This document shows, one piece after another, positions 14,407 to 22,634 of a stretch of DNA of 47,329 bases (position 1 is its first letter; each line of letters opens with the position of its first letter). A model generated the notes under the pieces. That model searched no databases. It had not been told where the DNA came from and worked only from the letters and a program-made list of their open reading frames with translations. This DNA comes from a virus. A program made the position numbers and the translations under genes. The stretch is from the IMG/VR virus record IMGVR_UViG_3300042523_000751, positions 1-47,329 of that record; one strand, 5' to 3'.

Positions 14407-14934
14407 ATGCAGAAATTTGCATCAATTACAGCCACAGCACAAGGATATGTTGCTTATGATCCTAATGGACAAGCAAAAATGTTCAAGTATGACAAACTTG
14501 TGCAAAACAAAAACACACGTTCCAACAGAGTTAAAGTAACTCAAGAGGAAATTGAGAAGATTCATCTCAACATGGTTCAGCGTAACATGTATCGTAGACT
14601 AATGTATGGTCTTAAAGAATACACGCCTGAACAAGTTGCGAGTTTCTCTCCAAGCACACTCAGTAGAATTGTTGCTGACTACAAGAAAGCTAAGCAGTTC
14701 TTGCACATTCTTAAAGCAAAAAAGCTATTTGGACCTGAAACTATGATCATCAATGCTCTTTTTCCTCATGTAACAATAGGTGAGAAAGATTTTGATTGGT
14801 TTTTAGATTTGCCTAAAACTGCAACTTTGCGTAACTTAGGAATCACAACACGCGAAGTCATTGACGAGTTTGTCAGACGCAAGTTGTTGCCAAAGAATTT
14901 TTATGAATTAGACACACAAATTCAACTACCATGA
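14407..14934 (+). CDS. Hypothetical basic phage protein
   Basis: A 175-residue protein starting MQKFASITATAQGYVAYDPN. It is basic and helical from about residue 45 on, with repeated Arg/Lys-rich helices and an acid-rich centre (EKDFDWFLDLP). ATG 14407 follows a TTATTAACAATTTAATC leader; an in-frame TTG further upstream was rejected. Nucleic-acid or ribosome binding would fit the composition, but no family is recognised. Confidence 0.7.
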   Translation: MQKFASITATAQGYVAYDPNGQAKMFKYDKLVQNKNTRSNRVKVTQEEIEKIHLNMVQRNMYRRLMYGLKEYTPEQVASFSPSTLSRIVADYKKAKQFLHILKAKKLFGPETMIINALFPHVTIGEKDFDWFLDLPKTATLRNLGITTREVIDEFVRRKLLPKNFYELDTQIQLP

Positions 14935-15242
14935 GTGAAAACACTAATGCCTCCTTCAAAGGCTTAACAAATGAAGAATTGATTATGGTTTACTATCGCT
15001 TTGAGAAGTATTTAACAGGTTTAAATAAAAATCTTGATAAGAACATGATCAGTAAGAATGTAGACACGCCTTTTGGTAATGGAATCGCTATGATTTCAGT
15101 ACCAGAAGAGCATGTTCAACAGTTCAAAGAATCTCAGTACTATGAACTGATAAACTCCATAGTGGCTAAGCTAAAGCCAATTGTAGAACTCATTGAAGAA
15201 TGTGATGCAACAATGAAAGAGTTAGCGCAAGAAGTAAAATAA
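14931..15242 (+). CDS. Hypothetical phage protein
   Basis: A 103-residue, mainly helical acidic protein starting MSENTNASFKGLTNEELI, coupled to the previous gene by an ATGA overlap. Unknown function. Confidence 0.7.
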   Translation: MSENTNASFKGLTNEELIMVYYRFEKYLTGLNKNLDKNMISKNVDTPFGNGIAMISVPEEHVQQFKESQYYELINSIVAKLKPIVELIEECDATMKELAQEVK

Positions 15243-15260
15243 CCATCAAAAACATTAACT

Positions 15261-15785
15261 ATGAGCAAAGACTCAATATTAGTAGACCTTCATAAGTTGC
15301 TTGAAGTAGATTCAGTGGGAAAGGATTATTTTTCCCACATGTTGGTAGCTTTAGAAGTAAGTGAAGATGGTACACCAATAGGTGCGGTTGTGAAAATGAA
15401 ATGTTCACCCATTCTTGCACTAGGTGTGATTGACATACTTCATGAAAAGCTTTCTGAGGCACGTGAGCAAGTTTTAGAAGAACTTAGCAATTACGAAAAA
15501 GCTAACATGAACACGCAAAAGCATGATCATTCTGGTGATGATATTCCTGATGAGAATGATTTCAAAGCAATGATGAAGCATGCAATGGATTCTCTTAGTG
15601 AAAAGGACAAAGCGTTTTTTGTAGACTCACAAAAACGTGCGATTGCAGCGTTATTAGCAAACGATGAGAAAACATTAAAAGCTATTATAGCTGAAATGCG
15701 TGAGTTTGTTGAGCGCAAAAATAAAAACAGAGGAAATGACGACTCTACAGGTTTTGACATAAACGACTTTAAAGGAAGTTTCTGA
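15261..15785 (+). CDS. Hypothetical helical phage protein
   Basis: A 174-residue protein. The N-terminal half is alpha/beta (ILVDLHKLLEVDS, then GAVVKMKCSPILALGVIDIL). It is followed by a histidine/aspartate-rich linker (KHDHSGDDIPDENDF) and a charged helical C-terminus. It sits directly upstream of the MoxR/VWA unit but behind a terminator, so a functional link is only suggested. Confidence 0.7.
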   Translation: MSKDSILVDLHKLLEVDSVGKDYFSHMLVALEVSEDGTPIGAVVKMKCSPILALGVIDILHEKLSEAREQVLEELSNYEKANMNTQKHDHSGDDIPDENDFKAMMKHAMDSLSEKDKAFFVDSQKRAIAALLANDEKTLKAIIAEMREFVERKNKNRGNDDSTGFDINDFKGSF

Positions 15786-15822
15786 CAATCTTACTAACTC
15801 AAATTGAGTATTTTGACAAGTT

Positions 15823-15850
15823 GCAGTTAAGTACTGCTATGAATTTTTTT
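15823..15850 (+). terminator. Rho-independent terminator
   Basis: GCAGT 15823-15827 pairs with ACTGC 15833-15837, followed after a few bases by seven Ts. A separate palindrome (ACTCA/TGAGT, 15797-15809) stands just upstream. Confidence 0.6.
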
Positions 15851-15873
15851 ATTAATCTTTTAAATAAGACACA

Positions 15874-17160
15874 ATGATCCTATTGCAAACAATTATTGAA
15901 GGTACAAGCTACCAATTGAAAACACTTCCTGGACAAAAGTTTGAGAAAAAACTTACAAGAAGCATTGAAGACTTGAAAATTACAGGTCCTATTGCTGAAT
16001 TTGCTAAGTTTCCACTAGGAACAGTGTTTGTGGCAGATGAGTATGACTTCCCAGAAGATGATCACTTACATATCATGAAAGAACATGTTCACGCATTATT
16101 CTTTGAGAAATCTGTTTTTCCTATATCAGTATTGGGAGAAGAGAAAATTCAAGAGATTTGTGACTTTGCTATTGACTATATGTTGGATAGTGGTACACAT
16201 AATATTGATGATGTAAGACATATTGCTGACCAATTTGCAGCGTATGGTTACAAATTTGACTGGGATGAGAAAACTGCTGTTAAACCTATTGAGGAAGGAG
16301 AGATTCCAAGTGGTACAAACATTAAACGTACCATTGCCACTCACTATCCAGTTCCAAAACGTGAGGATTGTGGATTCCACATTGATCCAGACATTTGGTT
16401 CTTGATGGTACGTAATGTATTACGTGGAGAGAATACTTTGTTAGTAGGACCTACAGGTTCTGGTAAAACAGAGATTCTTAAGCACTTAGCAAAAGCTATG
16501 GGTAAAGAACTACATACTCAAGATATGGGTACAGTTCAAGATGCTCAGTCTGCATTGTTAGGTGTTCACCGCATCAACAAAGAAGGGCATTCAGCATTTG
16601 ACTATGCTCCTTTTGTTGGACACATTCAGTCTGGAGGTATTATTCTTTTAGATGAGTTGAATCGTTCACCACTTGCTGCAAATAACATTTTGTTTCCTTG
16701 TTTGGATAGCAGACGTTATTTGCCAGTTGACATCGCTTGCGATGACTGTGAAAGAACTATTCCTGTATCTGATGGAACAGTATTTTTTGCAACCGCTAAC
16801 CTTGGTTCTGAGTATTCTGGTACTCAAGCAATAGATAGAGCGTTATTAGACCGCTTCTTTCCTATTGAGCTTGATTATCCAAGACTTGAGGATGAGGTTA
16901 AAATCTTGATGTTACGTACTGGCGTTGAGGAAAAGGCTGCAACAGCAATCGTTAAAGTATCCAATGAGATACGTAAACAGTACAAAGAGCAGGAATTATC
17001 TTCTGCGATTTCAGTTCGTCACACACTTCAGGCAGCTAGTTTGGTGTCTGATGGGTTTGAGGTAGACAAAGCATTGCTTTCTACTATTATGCCATTGTTT
17101 GAGGATGGTATAGGCGTGTCTGAGCGTAGTAAGGTACTTTCCATAGTATCTGCGTTCTAA
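15874..17160 (+). CDS. MoxR-family AAA+ ATPase (CobS-like)
   Basis: A 428-residue AAA+ ATPase. Residues 1-175 are a phage-specific N-terminal domain. Then come Walker A GPTGSGKT (192-199), Walker B GGIILLDE (254-261), sensor 1 in FATANLG (305-311, Asn309) and an arginine-finger region ALLDRFF (323-329). This is the MoxR/CobS branch, whose members use ATP to remodel partners or insert metal together with VWA-domain proteins. The next gene encodes such a VWA protein, strongly supporting a two-component MoxR-VWA system. The substrate in a phage is unknown. Confidence 0.85.
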   Translation: MILLQTIIEGTSYQLKTLPGQKFEKKLTRSIEDLKITGPIAEFAKFPLGTVFVADEYDFPEDDHLHIMKEHVHALFFEKSVFPISVLGEEKIQEICDFAIDYMLDSGTHNIDDVRHIADQFAAYGYKFDWDEKTAVKPIEEGEIPSGTNIKRTIATHYPVPKREDCGFHIDPDIWFLMVRNVLRGENTLLVGPTGSGKTEILKHLAKAMGKELHTQDMGTVQDAQSALLGVHRINKEGHSAFDYAPFVGHIQSGGIILLDELNRSPLAANNILFPCLDSRRYLPVDIACDDCERTIPVSDGTVFFATANLGSEYSGTQAIDRALLDRFFPIELDYPRLEDEVKILMLRTGVEEKAATAIVKVSNEIRKQYKEQELSSAISVRHTLQAASLVSDGFEVDKALLSTIMPLFEDGIGVSERSKVLSIVSAF

Positions 17161-17198
17161 AAACATGCTGTAGTAGGATCAGCAATGTAGAAAACATG

Positions 17199-17228
17199 AG
17201 AGAGGGACATTCGTGTCCCTTTCTCTTT
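17199..17228 (+). terminator. Rho-independent terminator between the MoxR and VWA genes
   Basis: GGGAC 17204-17208 pairs with GTCCC 17215-17219 with GAGA/TCTC extending it, then TTTTC. It should lower expression of the VWA gene relative to the ATPase, unless the VWA gene has its own promoter. Confidence 0.75.
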
Positions 17229-17251
17229 TCTATTAATTTAATTTAGAACAT

Positions 17252-19120
17252 ATGAGCAAATTTGCTAAAGACTGGTTTGGTAGGAGAAAAGAAGAAGCCT
17301 ATACATACACAGACAACAGAAACAGATTCTTCAATTGGGATAGTGGAAGAAGCAGTTATTCTTCTTATTTTACAAAGTCTAGCGATAGTCTTCAAACATC
17401 TGCAAAGATGATTGGATCTATGTTTAGAGTTATTGGAGTTCCCAAAACATTTGACTATAAAGCTTCTGAACCTAAGAAGAATACAGATTTGCAAATTCCT
17501 ATCCACATGTTAAAAGATGAGGATGGAAAGTTTCGCGATCCAGATCCAGAAATATTAGATGCATTTTATGGTGCTGCAATTCAAAATGCTGCGCTTGCTT
17601 CTATGCAAACAACAAGTGAGTATGGTAAATCTGTCACATGTAGAAATACAGGTAGAACTGGCTTTTCTTTGAAGGATTATATGTTTAGTATTTTAAATAC
17701 TGAGCGTATTGACAAGAAGTTGGCTAATAGATTGCCTGGATACTTAAAGTTTGTTCAAAAGTATAAGGATCACTTGTATGACAAGAACTATGAACCAGTG
17801 GGTCCAGAAGAGAAAGCTCAGAAAAGATTACTTGATCTTGTCACAAGGATGTTAAGATATCCTGCAAATGTGACTGAAGAAGAACTTGATGAGTTTGCTA
17901 AACCATTAAAGCAAATTGAGAGATTACTCAAAAAGCATGGTGGTATTCCAGAAACATCAGACGACTGTTCTTCTATGGCTTCTAGTCTTGCTAATATCGT
18001 ATACAAGTACGTTGAAGAAGAGGAAGAGCCACCAGGCAGTGGAGGAAGTGATGGTGATGATGATGGTGATGATGAGAATGAAGGTGAATCTCCTTCAGGT
18101 TCTGGAAGTTCTCCTGGCGATTCAACGATGGATAAGTCTGAGATAAATGAACTTGCCAAAGAAATGATGAAAGCCACTTTTGGTGAGGATGAATCAAGTG
18201 AAAGTGACTCAGAAGAAATGTCAGCTTTTAATGACTTTGTAGATGAAATGACTAATGAGCCAACAAACACTAAGCCTAATATGGATTATAGTGAAGAAGG
18301 TTCTGCTAGTGATGGAAGTGTTACTTTCATTAAGTCTGATTCTAACAAAGCAAGATATCAGTCTTGTTTAAAGAGGATTGATACAACAAAAGCTACTGTA
18401 CTTCGCAAGTTATTTCAACGCAAAAGCAAAGATTATCAGTTTTCTATGAAGTCTATGCGTTCTGGTAGATTAGATACCAACAAGATTGCTGAGGCAGCGC
18501 AAAGAGTACCAACTGTATATGAACGTTATGGTCAAGTAAAGACTGATGACATTTGTGTAGGTGTTCTTATTGATGAGTCAGGTTCTATGAGTGGTACTAA
18601 GATAGACAAAGCGCGTGAAGCTGCAGTGTTTATCAATGAAGTATTCAAAGGAATGCGCGATGTCAAACTGTATATCTATGGTCATACTGCTGATGAGAGA
18701 GGTTATGGGTCAACTCAAATAAGAGTTTATCGTGAACCAGGTTCTCATACAGATACATATGCATTAGGTTCAGTAGAAGCAAGAAGTAATAACCGTGATG
18801 GTGATGCAATTCTTGCTACTGCCAAACGTATTAGAAAACAGACAGAAAACCCAGGTATTTTGTTTGTTCTTTCTGATGGTCAGCCTTCTGCACATGACTA
18901 CAATGGTAAAGAAGCCATTAATGATACTCGTGCAAAAGTGACTAAAGCACAAAATCTTGGGTTTCAAGTCATTCAGATTGCAATAGAGGAGTCAGTTCCT
19001 TCAGCTCAAATGTTTGACTACTTTATCAAGATGACAGATATCAAAAATCTACCAAGAGAAATGGTAGGATACATGTCGCGTAAAGTAGACAAGTTGATTA
19101 GAGAAAGAGTCACATTGTAA
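17252..19120 (+). CDS. VWA-domain protein, CobT-like partner of the MoxR ATPase
   Basis: A 622-residue protein. The N-terminal half (about 1-250) is helical; an acidic/serine-glycine linker spans about 254-325; a conserved SGRLDTNKI block (404-412) precedes the C-terminal VWA domain. Its MIDAS motif DESGS lies at residues 441-445 (GVLIDESGSMSG), with further MIDAS parts downstream (ILFVLSDGQPS). The layout of acidic linker, SGRLD block and VWA is that of CobT-type proteins that act with CobS/MoxR ATPases. No cobalamin genes are nearby, so remodelling of a protein complex is more likely than metal chelation. Confidence 0.85.
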   Translation: MSKFAKDWFGRRKEEAYTYTDNRNRFFNWDSGRSSYSSYFTKSSDSLQTSAKMIGSMFRVIGVPKTFDYKASEPKKNTDLQIPIHMLKDEDGKFRDPDPEILDAFYGAAIQNAALASMQTTSEYGKSVTCRNTGRTGFSLKDYMFSILNTERIDKKLANRLPGYLKFVQKYKDHLYDKNYEPVGPEEKAQKRLLDLVTRMLRYPANVTEEELDEFAKPLKQIERLLKKHGGIPETSDDCSSMASSLANIVYKYVEEEEEPPGSGGSDGDDDGDDENEGESPSGSGSSPGDSTMDKSEINELAKEMMKATFGEDESSESDSEEMSAFNDFVDEMTNEPTNTKPNMDYSEEGSASDGSVTFIKSDSNKARYQSCLKRIDTTKATVLRKLFQRKSKDYQFSMKSMRSGRLDTNKIAEAAQRVPTVYERYGQVKTDDICVGVLIDESGSMSGTKIDKAREAAVFINEVFKGMRDVKLYIYGHTADERGYGSTQIRVYREPGSHTDTYALGSVEARSNNRDGDAILATAKRIRKQTENPGILFVLSDGQPSAHDYNGKEAINDTRAKVTKAQNLGFQVIQIAIEESVPSAQMFDYFIKMTDIKNLPREMVGYMSRKVDKLIRERVTL

Positions 19121-19123
19121 AAT

Positions 19124-19157
19124 TGTAGCTCTTGGGTAAAACTAAGAGCTACATTTT
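19124..19157 (+). terminator. Rho-independent terminator
   Basis: A perfect 10-bp stem TGTAGCTCTT / AAGAGCTACA (19124-19133, 19144-19153) followed by TTTTAT. Confidence 0.85.
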
Positions 19158-19186
19158 ATATCTTTAACTTTTAAAAGTTTAAATTT

Positions 19187-19747
19187 ATGGAAGATACACA
19201 AAGTGAAGTAAACATGTATGACATTGATGATGTTTCTAAGCTGACTAATCCACCAGAAGTAATGAGGTTTATGGTTATGTTCTTTAGAATATATGATAAT
19301 CAGTATTTTGACATTTTTAAATCTCATACAATGCATCAGGTTCCTGCAATTATGGATGCATTTGATATGTTTATGAGAAAGTCAATGATAGCGTATCCTT
19401 ATAAGTCTGAGTTGAGTGATAAAGTCAAAACAAAAGAAATGCATCTTATTGATGCAGTTGTTACTCTTCATTCAAAGCTGGTTAATTTGCATTTTGGTTA
19501 TTCAAGTATCAGTGCTATTGCAAACATGTCTTCAGAGCAGAGTTCAAAACTTGGAAATATACGCACAGAAGCAACTGAGATGCATCATTTACTTGTAAAT
19601 ATAGCTCATTCTATTAAGAAAGAGATGTTAAAGATTACTCCAGAAAAAGTGTTTTTTACAGAAGAAGAATATCCAAACTATGAAACAAAAGCAAAGCTCC
19701 CAACACCAACTCGTAGAGAGCGTAGAAAGAAAGAGCATGGTCATTAG
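19187..19747 (+). CDS. Hypothetical helical protein
   Basis: A 186-residue protein rich in Met and charged helix (FMVMFFRIYDNQYFDIF, EMHHLLVNIAHSIKKEM), basic C-terminus (RRERRKKEHGH). It starts the unit that includes the radical SAM gene, overlapping it by 11 bases. No family is recognised. Confidence 0.7.
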   Translation: MEDTQSEVNMYDIDDVSKLTNPPEVMRFMVMFFRIYDNQYFDIFKSHTMHQVPAIMDAFDMFMRKSMIAYPYKSELSDKVKTKEMHLIDAVVTLHSKLVNLHFGYSSISAIANMSSEQSSKLGNIRTEATEMHHLLVNIAHSIKKEMLKITPEKVFFTEEEYPNYETKAKLPTPTRRERRKKEHGH

Positions 19748-20576
19748 ACCTAGTGGTAGATCTACAGATTTTATTTCACCAAGTTTTGGTCATGGCTGCT
19801 TGTACAATTGCAGTTACTGCTATATGAAACGTCATAAGCCAGAAGGATTAACAGTTGCTGATGCAAAGAGTGTTGCAGATATTCTTACTGAAATAAACTC
19901 ACACGCATGGTTTGACACAACTGAAAAGCCAAATCAAACACATGAGAAGTTTATTACGTATGACATATCCTGTAATGAGGACTTTGCGCTTCATGCAAAA
20001 TATCATGACTGGGAAAGAATTTTTAAGTTTTTTAGAGATCATGACATTGCTATGGGTTCTTTTGCTACTAAATTTGTAAACACTAAACTTTTAGAGTTTA
20101 ACCCTAAAAGCAAGGTTAGAATCAGGTTTAGTTTGATGCCGCAGAAGTATGCAGATGTTTTGGAGCCAAATACAAGTAAGATTATTGACAGAATTAGAGC
20201 TATCAATGATTTTATAGAAGCTGGTTACGATGTGCACATAAACTTTTCCCCTGTAGTGGTTACAGATGGGTGGTTAGAAGAGTATAGAATCTTATTTGAA
20301 GGTGTAGATGGACTTGTAGATAGAAAATACAAACATCTCGTCAAGTCAGAGGTAATTTTTCTTACACATAGTAGAGACAAGCATCAGCATAATCTGCAGC
20401 ATAACCTGCCTGGTGAGGAGCTTTTGTGGCGTCCAGATATACAAGAGGATAAAGTTTCTCAGTATGGTGGAGCAGCATTGCGCTACAAATCAGGTTACAA
20501 AGCTGAAAGAATATTGGAATTTGAAGAACTTAAAAACGAAATTATACCATGGAACAAGACGAGGTACATATTTTAA
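19737..20576 (+). CDS. Radical SAM enzyme of spore photoproduct lyase type
   Basis: A 279-residue protein. ATG 19737 gives the N-terminus MVIRPSGRSTDFISPSFG and then the iron-sulfur motif C21-x3-C25-x2-C28 (CLYNCSYC), the CxxxCxxC signature. The surrounding GHGCLYNCSYCYMKRH context matches spore photoproduct lyase, which repairs UV thymine lesions by an adenosyl radical. A longer in-frame start at 19680 would overlap the previous gene heavily. Repair of phage DNA is likely; another radical SAM reaction on DNA or protein is possible. Confidence 0.8.
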   Translation: MVIRPSGRSTDFISPSFGHGCLYNCSYCYMKRHKPEGLTVADAKSVADILTEINSHAWFDTTEKPNQTHEKFITYDISCNEDFALHAKYHDWERIFKFFRDHDIAMGSFATKFVNTKLLEFNPKSKVRIRFSLMPQKYADVLEPNTSKIIDRIRAINDFIEAGYDVHINFSPVVVTDGWLEEYRILFEGVDGLVDRKYKHLVKSEVIFLTHSRDKHQHNLQHNLPGEELLWRPDIQEDKVSQYGGAALRYKSGYKAERILEFEELKNEIIPWNKTRYIF

Positions 20577-20701
20577 GAGGAGATACTGTGGCTACTCCAA
20601 AAAGAAAAAAGCCAAATGACAAATCTTCAGTCAAGAAAAAGATTGAAAAGAAAAGTAATAAACAATCTACTAAAAAAACCAACAATGAAGAAGGAGACTA
20701 G
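20549..20701 (+). CDS. Small lysine-rich protein (50 aa)
   Basis: The reading frame overlaps the end of the radical SAM gene by 28 bases and the next gene by 17. It begins MEQDEVHILRGD and continues with a Lys/Ser/Asn-rich disordered tail. Composition suggests nucleic-acid binding. Moderately credible because it fills the gap with no wasted bases. Confidence 0.5.
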   Translation: MEQDEVHILRGDTVATPKRKKPNDKSSVKKKIEKKSNKQSTKKTNNEEGD

Positions 20702-20912
20702 AACATGGATGTTGTATTATATGGTTATAGTACACATTTTTGCAGTGTTAGGCACAACTGGATATGTGATAATGTATTTGCCAGCTTGTTATCCATGTCT
20801 TTGGAGTTGGTTAATGCTTGTAGTATTAGCTTTTGTAAACTATTTCATTTTTGACTGTATGTTTGCATACATAAAAAGAATCAGAAGAAGAAGAAGGTAC
20901 AGAAAGTTATGA
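20685..20912 (+). CDS. Small membrane protein with basic tail
   Basis: A 75-residue protein with two hydrophobic segments (about residues 11-29 and 35-56) and an arginine-rich end (RIRRRRRYRKL). ATG 20685 preferred over an in-frame ATG at 20616 that lies inside the lysine-rich gene. Unknown function. Confidence 0.6.
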   Translation: MKKETRTWMLYYMVIVHIFAVLGTTGYVIMYLPACYPCLWSWLMLVVLAFVNYFIFDCMFAYIKRIRRRRRYRKL

Positions 20913-21106
20913 TACATTTTCTAAAATACTTAGTGGTGTGGATAAGCCAAAACTTATCTATACCATTTTGGATGGTAGGTCATGTGCACCTATCAGTAAA
21001 TGTCTATGAGGATATTTACGAAATCATAGCATCATTTGGCATGAATGCACTTGTTGCTATTGGATTTATTATTAGTTACGTTGAAGAAAAAAAAGAAAAA
21101 AAATGA
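20909..21106 (+). CDS. Small membrane protein
   Basis: A 65-residue protein coupled by ATGA overlap to the previous gene, with hydrophobic stretches near both ends (KYLVVWIS..., NALVAIGFIISYV) and a lysine/glutamate tail. Likely two transmembrane helices. Unknown function. Confidence 0.6.
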   Translation: MIHFLKYLVVWISQNLSIPFWMVGHVHLSVNVYEDIYEIIASFGMNALVAIGFIISYVEEKKEKK

Positions 21107-21534
21107 TGATAACAATATTTAGAGGAACATATGTACTCTTACTGAGTTATAATCCTTGTGATATATTTGATTACTACAACGTTGATGCAATGCACGGTCT
21201 ATCAATAGTAGATTGTACTGCGTCACACAACACAGTTGATAGTGCATATATTGCAGGATGGTGTAATTTTGCACCAAAAGAATCTGGCGAGTATGGTAAA
21301 GATGACAAACGCTATGTGTTTATCAATCTTACAAGATGCAAAAATGATGTATCTACAATGGGTTTAATCATGCATGAGCTTATGCATCAGTCATTCTTTA
21401 TACATGATTACAATATGGACAGAGAAGAAGAGATAATCACATGGGCAGAAGAAGAAGCTTATGAGATATTCAAAATCATCAAGCCTTTTAGAGGCAAAGT
21501 TGTCAAAGATTCATTAACTTCTAAATCAGAATAG
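21103..21534 (+). CDS. Zincin-like putative metalloprotease
   Basis: A 143-residue protein with the zinc-protease signature HELMH (residues 91-95) in GLIMHELMHQSF, followed by DREEEIITWAEEEAYEIF, an acidic helix that could hold a third ligand. The N-terminus has several cysteines and an aromatic-rich strand. The motif is clear but the fold family is not; the target is unknown. A relative lacking the motif is encoded at 24924-25175. Its start overlaps the preceding stop. Confidence 0.65.
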   Translation: MMITIFRGTYVLLLSYNPCDIFDYYNVDAMHGLSIVDCTASHNTVDSAYIAGWCNFAPKESGEYGKDDKRYVFINLTRCKNDVSTMGLIMHELMHQSFFIHDYNMDREEEIITWAEEEAYEIFKIIKPFRGKVVKDSLTSKSE

Positions 21535-21535
21535 A

Positions 21536-21832
21536 ATGGAAAAAAAAGAAACATTAGAAGAAGCTGCTGAAAGAATTTCAAAAACAAATTCTGTATATGA
21601 AACTGCACAGGATGATTTTTATCATGGATTTGTTGATGGTGCTAAATGGCAACAAGAACAGATGTATAGTGAGGAAGATATGAAAAATGCTTTTGATTCT
21701 GCAAGAGAGTTTAACTCTTTAGATGGTGTAGTAGATGTACATATAGTATTACCTATGGGTGGAGATATGTCAGATTTACAACCTTTACACTTTACATTTA
21801 AAGAATGGTTTGAAAAATTTAAAAAGAAGTAG
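21536..21832 (+). CDS. Small acidic protein, GAKW type
   Basis: A 98-residue protein with the motif FVDGAKWQQEQMYSEEDM (about residues 35-52). A related GAKW motif occurs in the 47-residue protein directly downstream. The C-terminal part is hydrophobic and proline-containing (VVDVHIVLPMGG). Function unknown. Confidence 0.7.
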   Translation: MEKKETLEEAAERISKTNSVYETAQDDFYHGFVDGAKWQQEQMYSEEDMKNAFDSAREFNSLDGVVDVHIVLPMGGDMSDLQPLHFTFKEWFEKFKKK

Positions 21833-21834
21833 TT

Positions 21835-21978
21835 ATGGAAGAAGAAATCAAAGAAGCTGCTGCTAATTTAGCTGACCCAAATGTAGACAAGACAGACAAT
21901 TGGATTGCAGGTGCTAAATGGATGTTAGAAAAGTTACAAGACTTTGACACTTGGAAAGAGTGGAAGAACAAAAACTGA
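21835..21978 (+). CDS. Small protein (47 aa), GAKW type
   Basis: This short gene starts two bases after the previous stop. NWIAGAKWMLEKLQDF (residues 22-37) mirrors the GAKW element of its neighbour. Probably a truncated duplicate or a small family member. Unknown function. Confidence 0.55.
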   Translation: MEEEIKEAAANLADPNVDKTDNWIAGAKWMLEKLQDFDTWKEWKNKN

Positions 21979-21983
21979 GAACA

Positions 21984-22229
21984 ATGAAACAAGTATTAAT
22001 AGCACTTTTGACAATAATTATCATATCTTCTTGTATTACAAAAGAATACAGGTATGAGATACATGGTAAAGTCTATATACCAACATCAGGATTGCATCCA
22101 ATGCATGATGCTATATGGCTTACAGACACAATTAATTTTAATGGTGATACCATATATTACTTTAATAGTGATGGATCTAAAGTAACCATTATTCCTCCTT
22201 ATGTTCTGATAGATAAATCAGGCATGTAA
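21984..22229 (+). CDS. Small lipoprotein
   Basis: An 81-residue protein. The start ATG 21984 gives a signal peptide with lipobox ending ISSC (MKQVLIALLTIIIISSC), then a polar domain of about 64 residues with a beta-rich middle (YRYEIHGKVYI). It is likely an outer- or inner-membrane lipoprotein that could act in host exclusion, which is inference only. Confidence 0.7.
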   Translation: MKQVLIALLTIIIISSCITKEYRYEIHGKVYIPTSGLHPMHDAIWLTDTINFNGDTIYYFNSDGSKVTIIPPYVLIDKSGM

Positions 22230-22251
22230 TCTAATACCAAAAATTCTTAAG

Positions 22252-22395
22252 ATGAATGAAGTAAAAAAGACATGTTACTCTTGTCATTTAGACAAAATCA
22301 AATCTGAAATGCAAGAAATTGGTGTATGGATTTGCAATCAATGTTTAGAGAAATCTAAACCAGCAGGTAAAAAGTCATCAACTAAATCAGAATAA
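22252..22395 (+). CDS. Small zinc-ribbon protein (47 aa)
   Basis: Two CxxC pairs (CYSC at residues 8-11 and CNQC at 28-31) followed by a basic/serine tail. This CxxC-x16-CxxC layout is a minimal zinc ribbon. It starts after a short AT-rich gap and is coupled closely to the next gene. Confidence 0.6.
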   Translation: MNEVKKTCYSCHLDKIKSEMQEIGVWICNQCLEKSKPAGKKSSTKSE

Positions 22396-22396
22396 T

Positions 22397-22567
22397 ATGA
22401 GTATTAAAATTAACGCAATGGTTGATGATGTTAAAGCTAACAACAATGAGTACATGGTTATGCCAAAAAAGATAATTCAACAGTATCTTGTGTGGAAGTT
22501 TAAATGTAGCAAGTACTTAGCAAATCAAGCCATTAAAAAACTTTTGGAAAATGAAGAGACTATTTAG
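22397..22567 (+). CDS. Small hypothetical protein (56 aa)
   Basis: The short frame starts one base after the previous stop. It is helical and basic (KKIIQQYLVWKFKCSKYLAN). It overlaps the following 27-residue gene by 17 bases. Unknown function. Confidence 0.5.
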   Translation: MSIKINAMVDDVKANNNEYMVMPKKIIQQYLVWKFKCSKYLANQAIKKLLENEETI

Positions 22568-22634
22568 ATATCTAGCTTGGCTAGAAAGAGAGAAGATCAA
22601 TGCTATGATGCATTGTGGAAAAGGATTTAACTAA
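22551..22634 (+). CDS. Microprotein (27 aa)
   Basis: ATG 22551 opens MKRLFRYLAWLEREKINAMM and ends in CGKGFN. The N-terminal half is an amphipathic basic helix. At this size a chance frame is possible, but it sits in the usual overlapping spacing. Confidence 0.35.
   Translation: MKRLFRYLAWLEREKINAMMHCGKGFN

Noticed and set aside
17991-18197. Histidine-rich minus-strand frame
   Set aside because: It is the antisense of the acidic, GAT-rich linker of the VWA protein, so the His run is a translation artefact.
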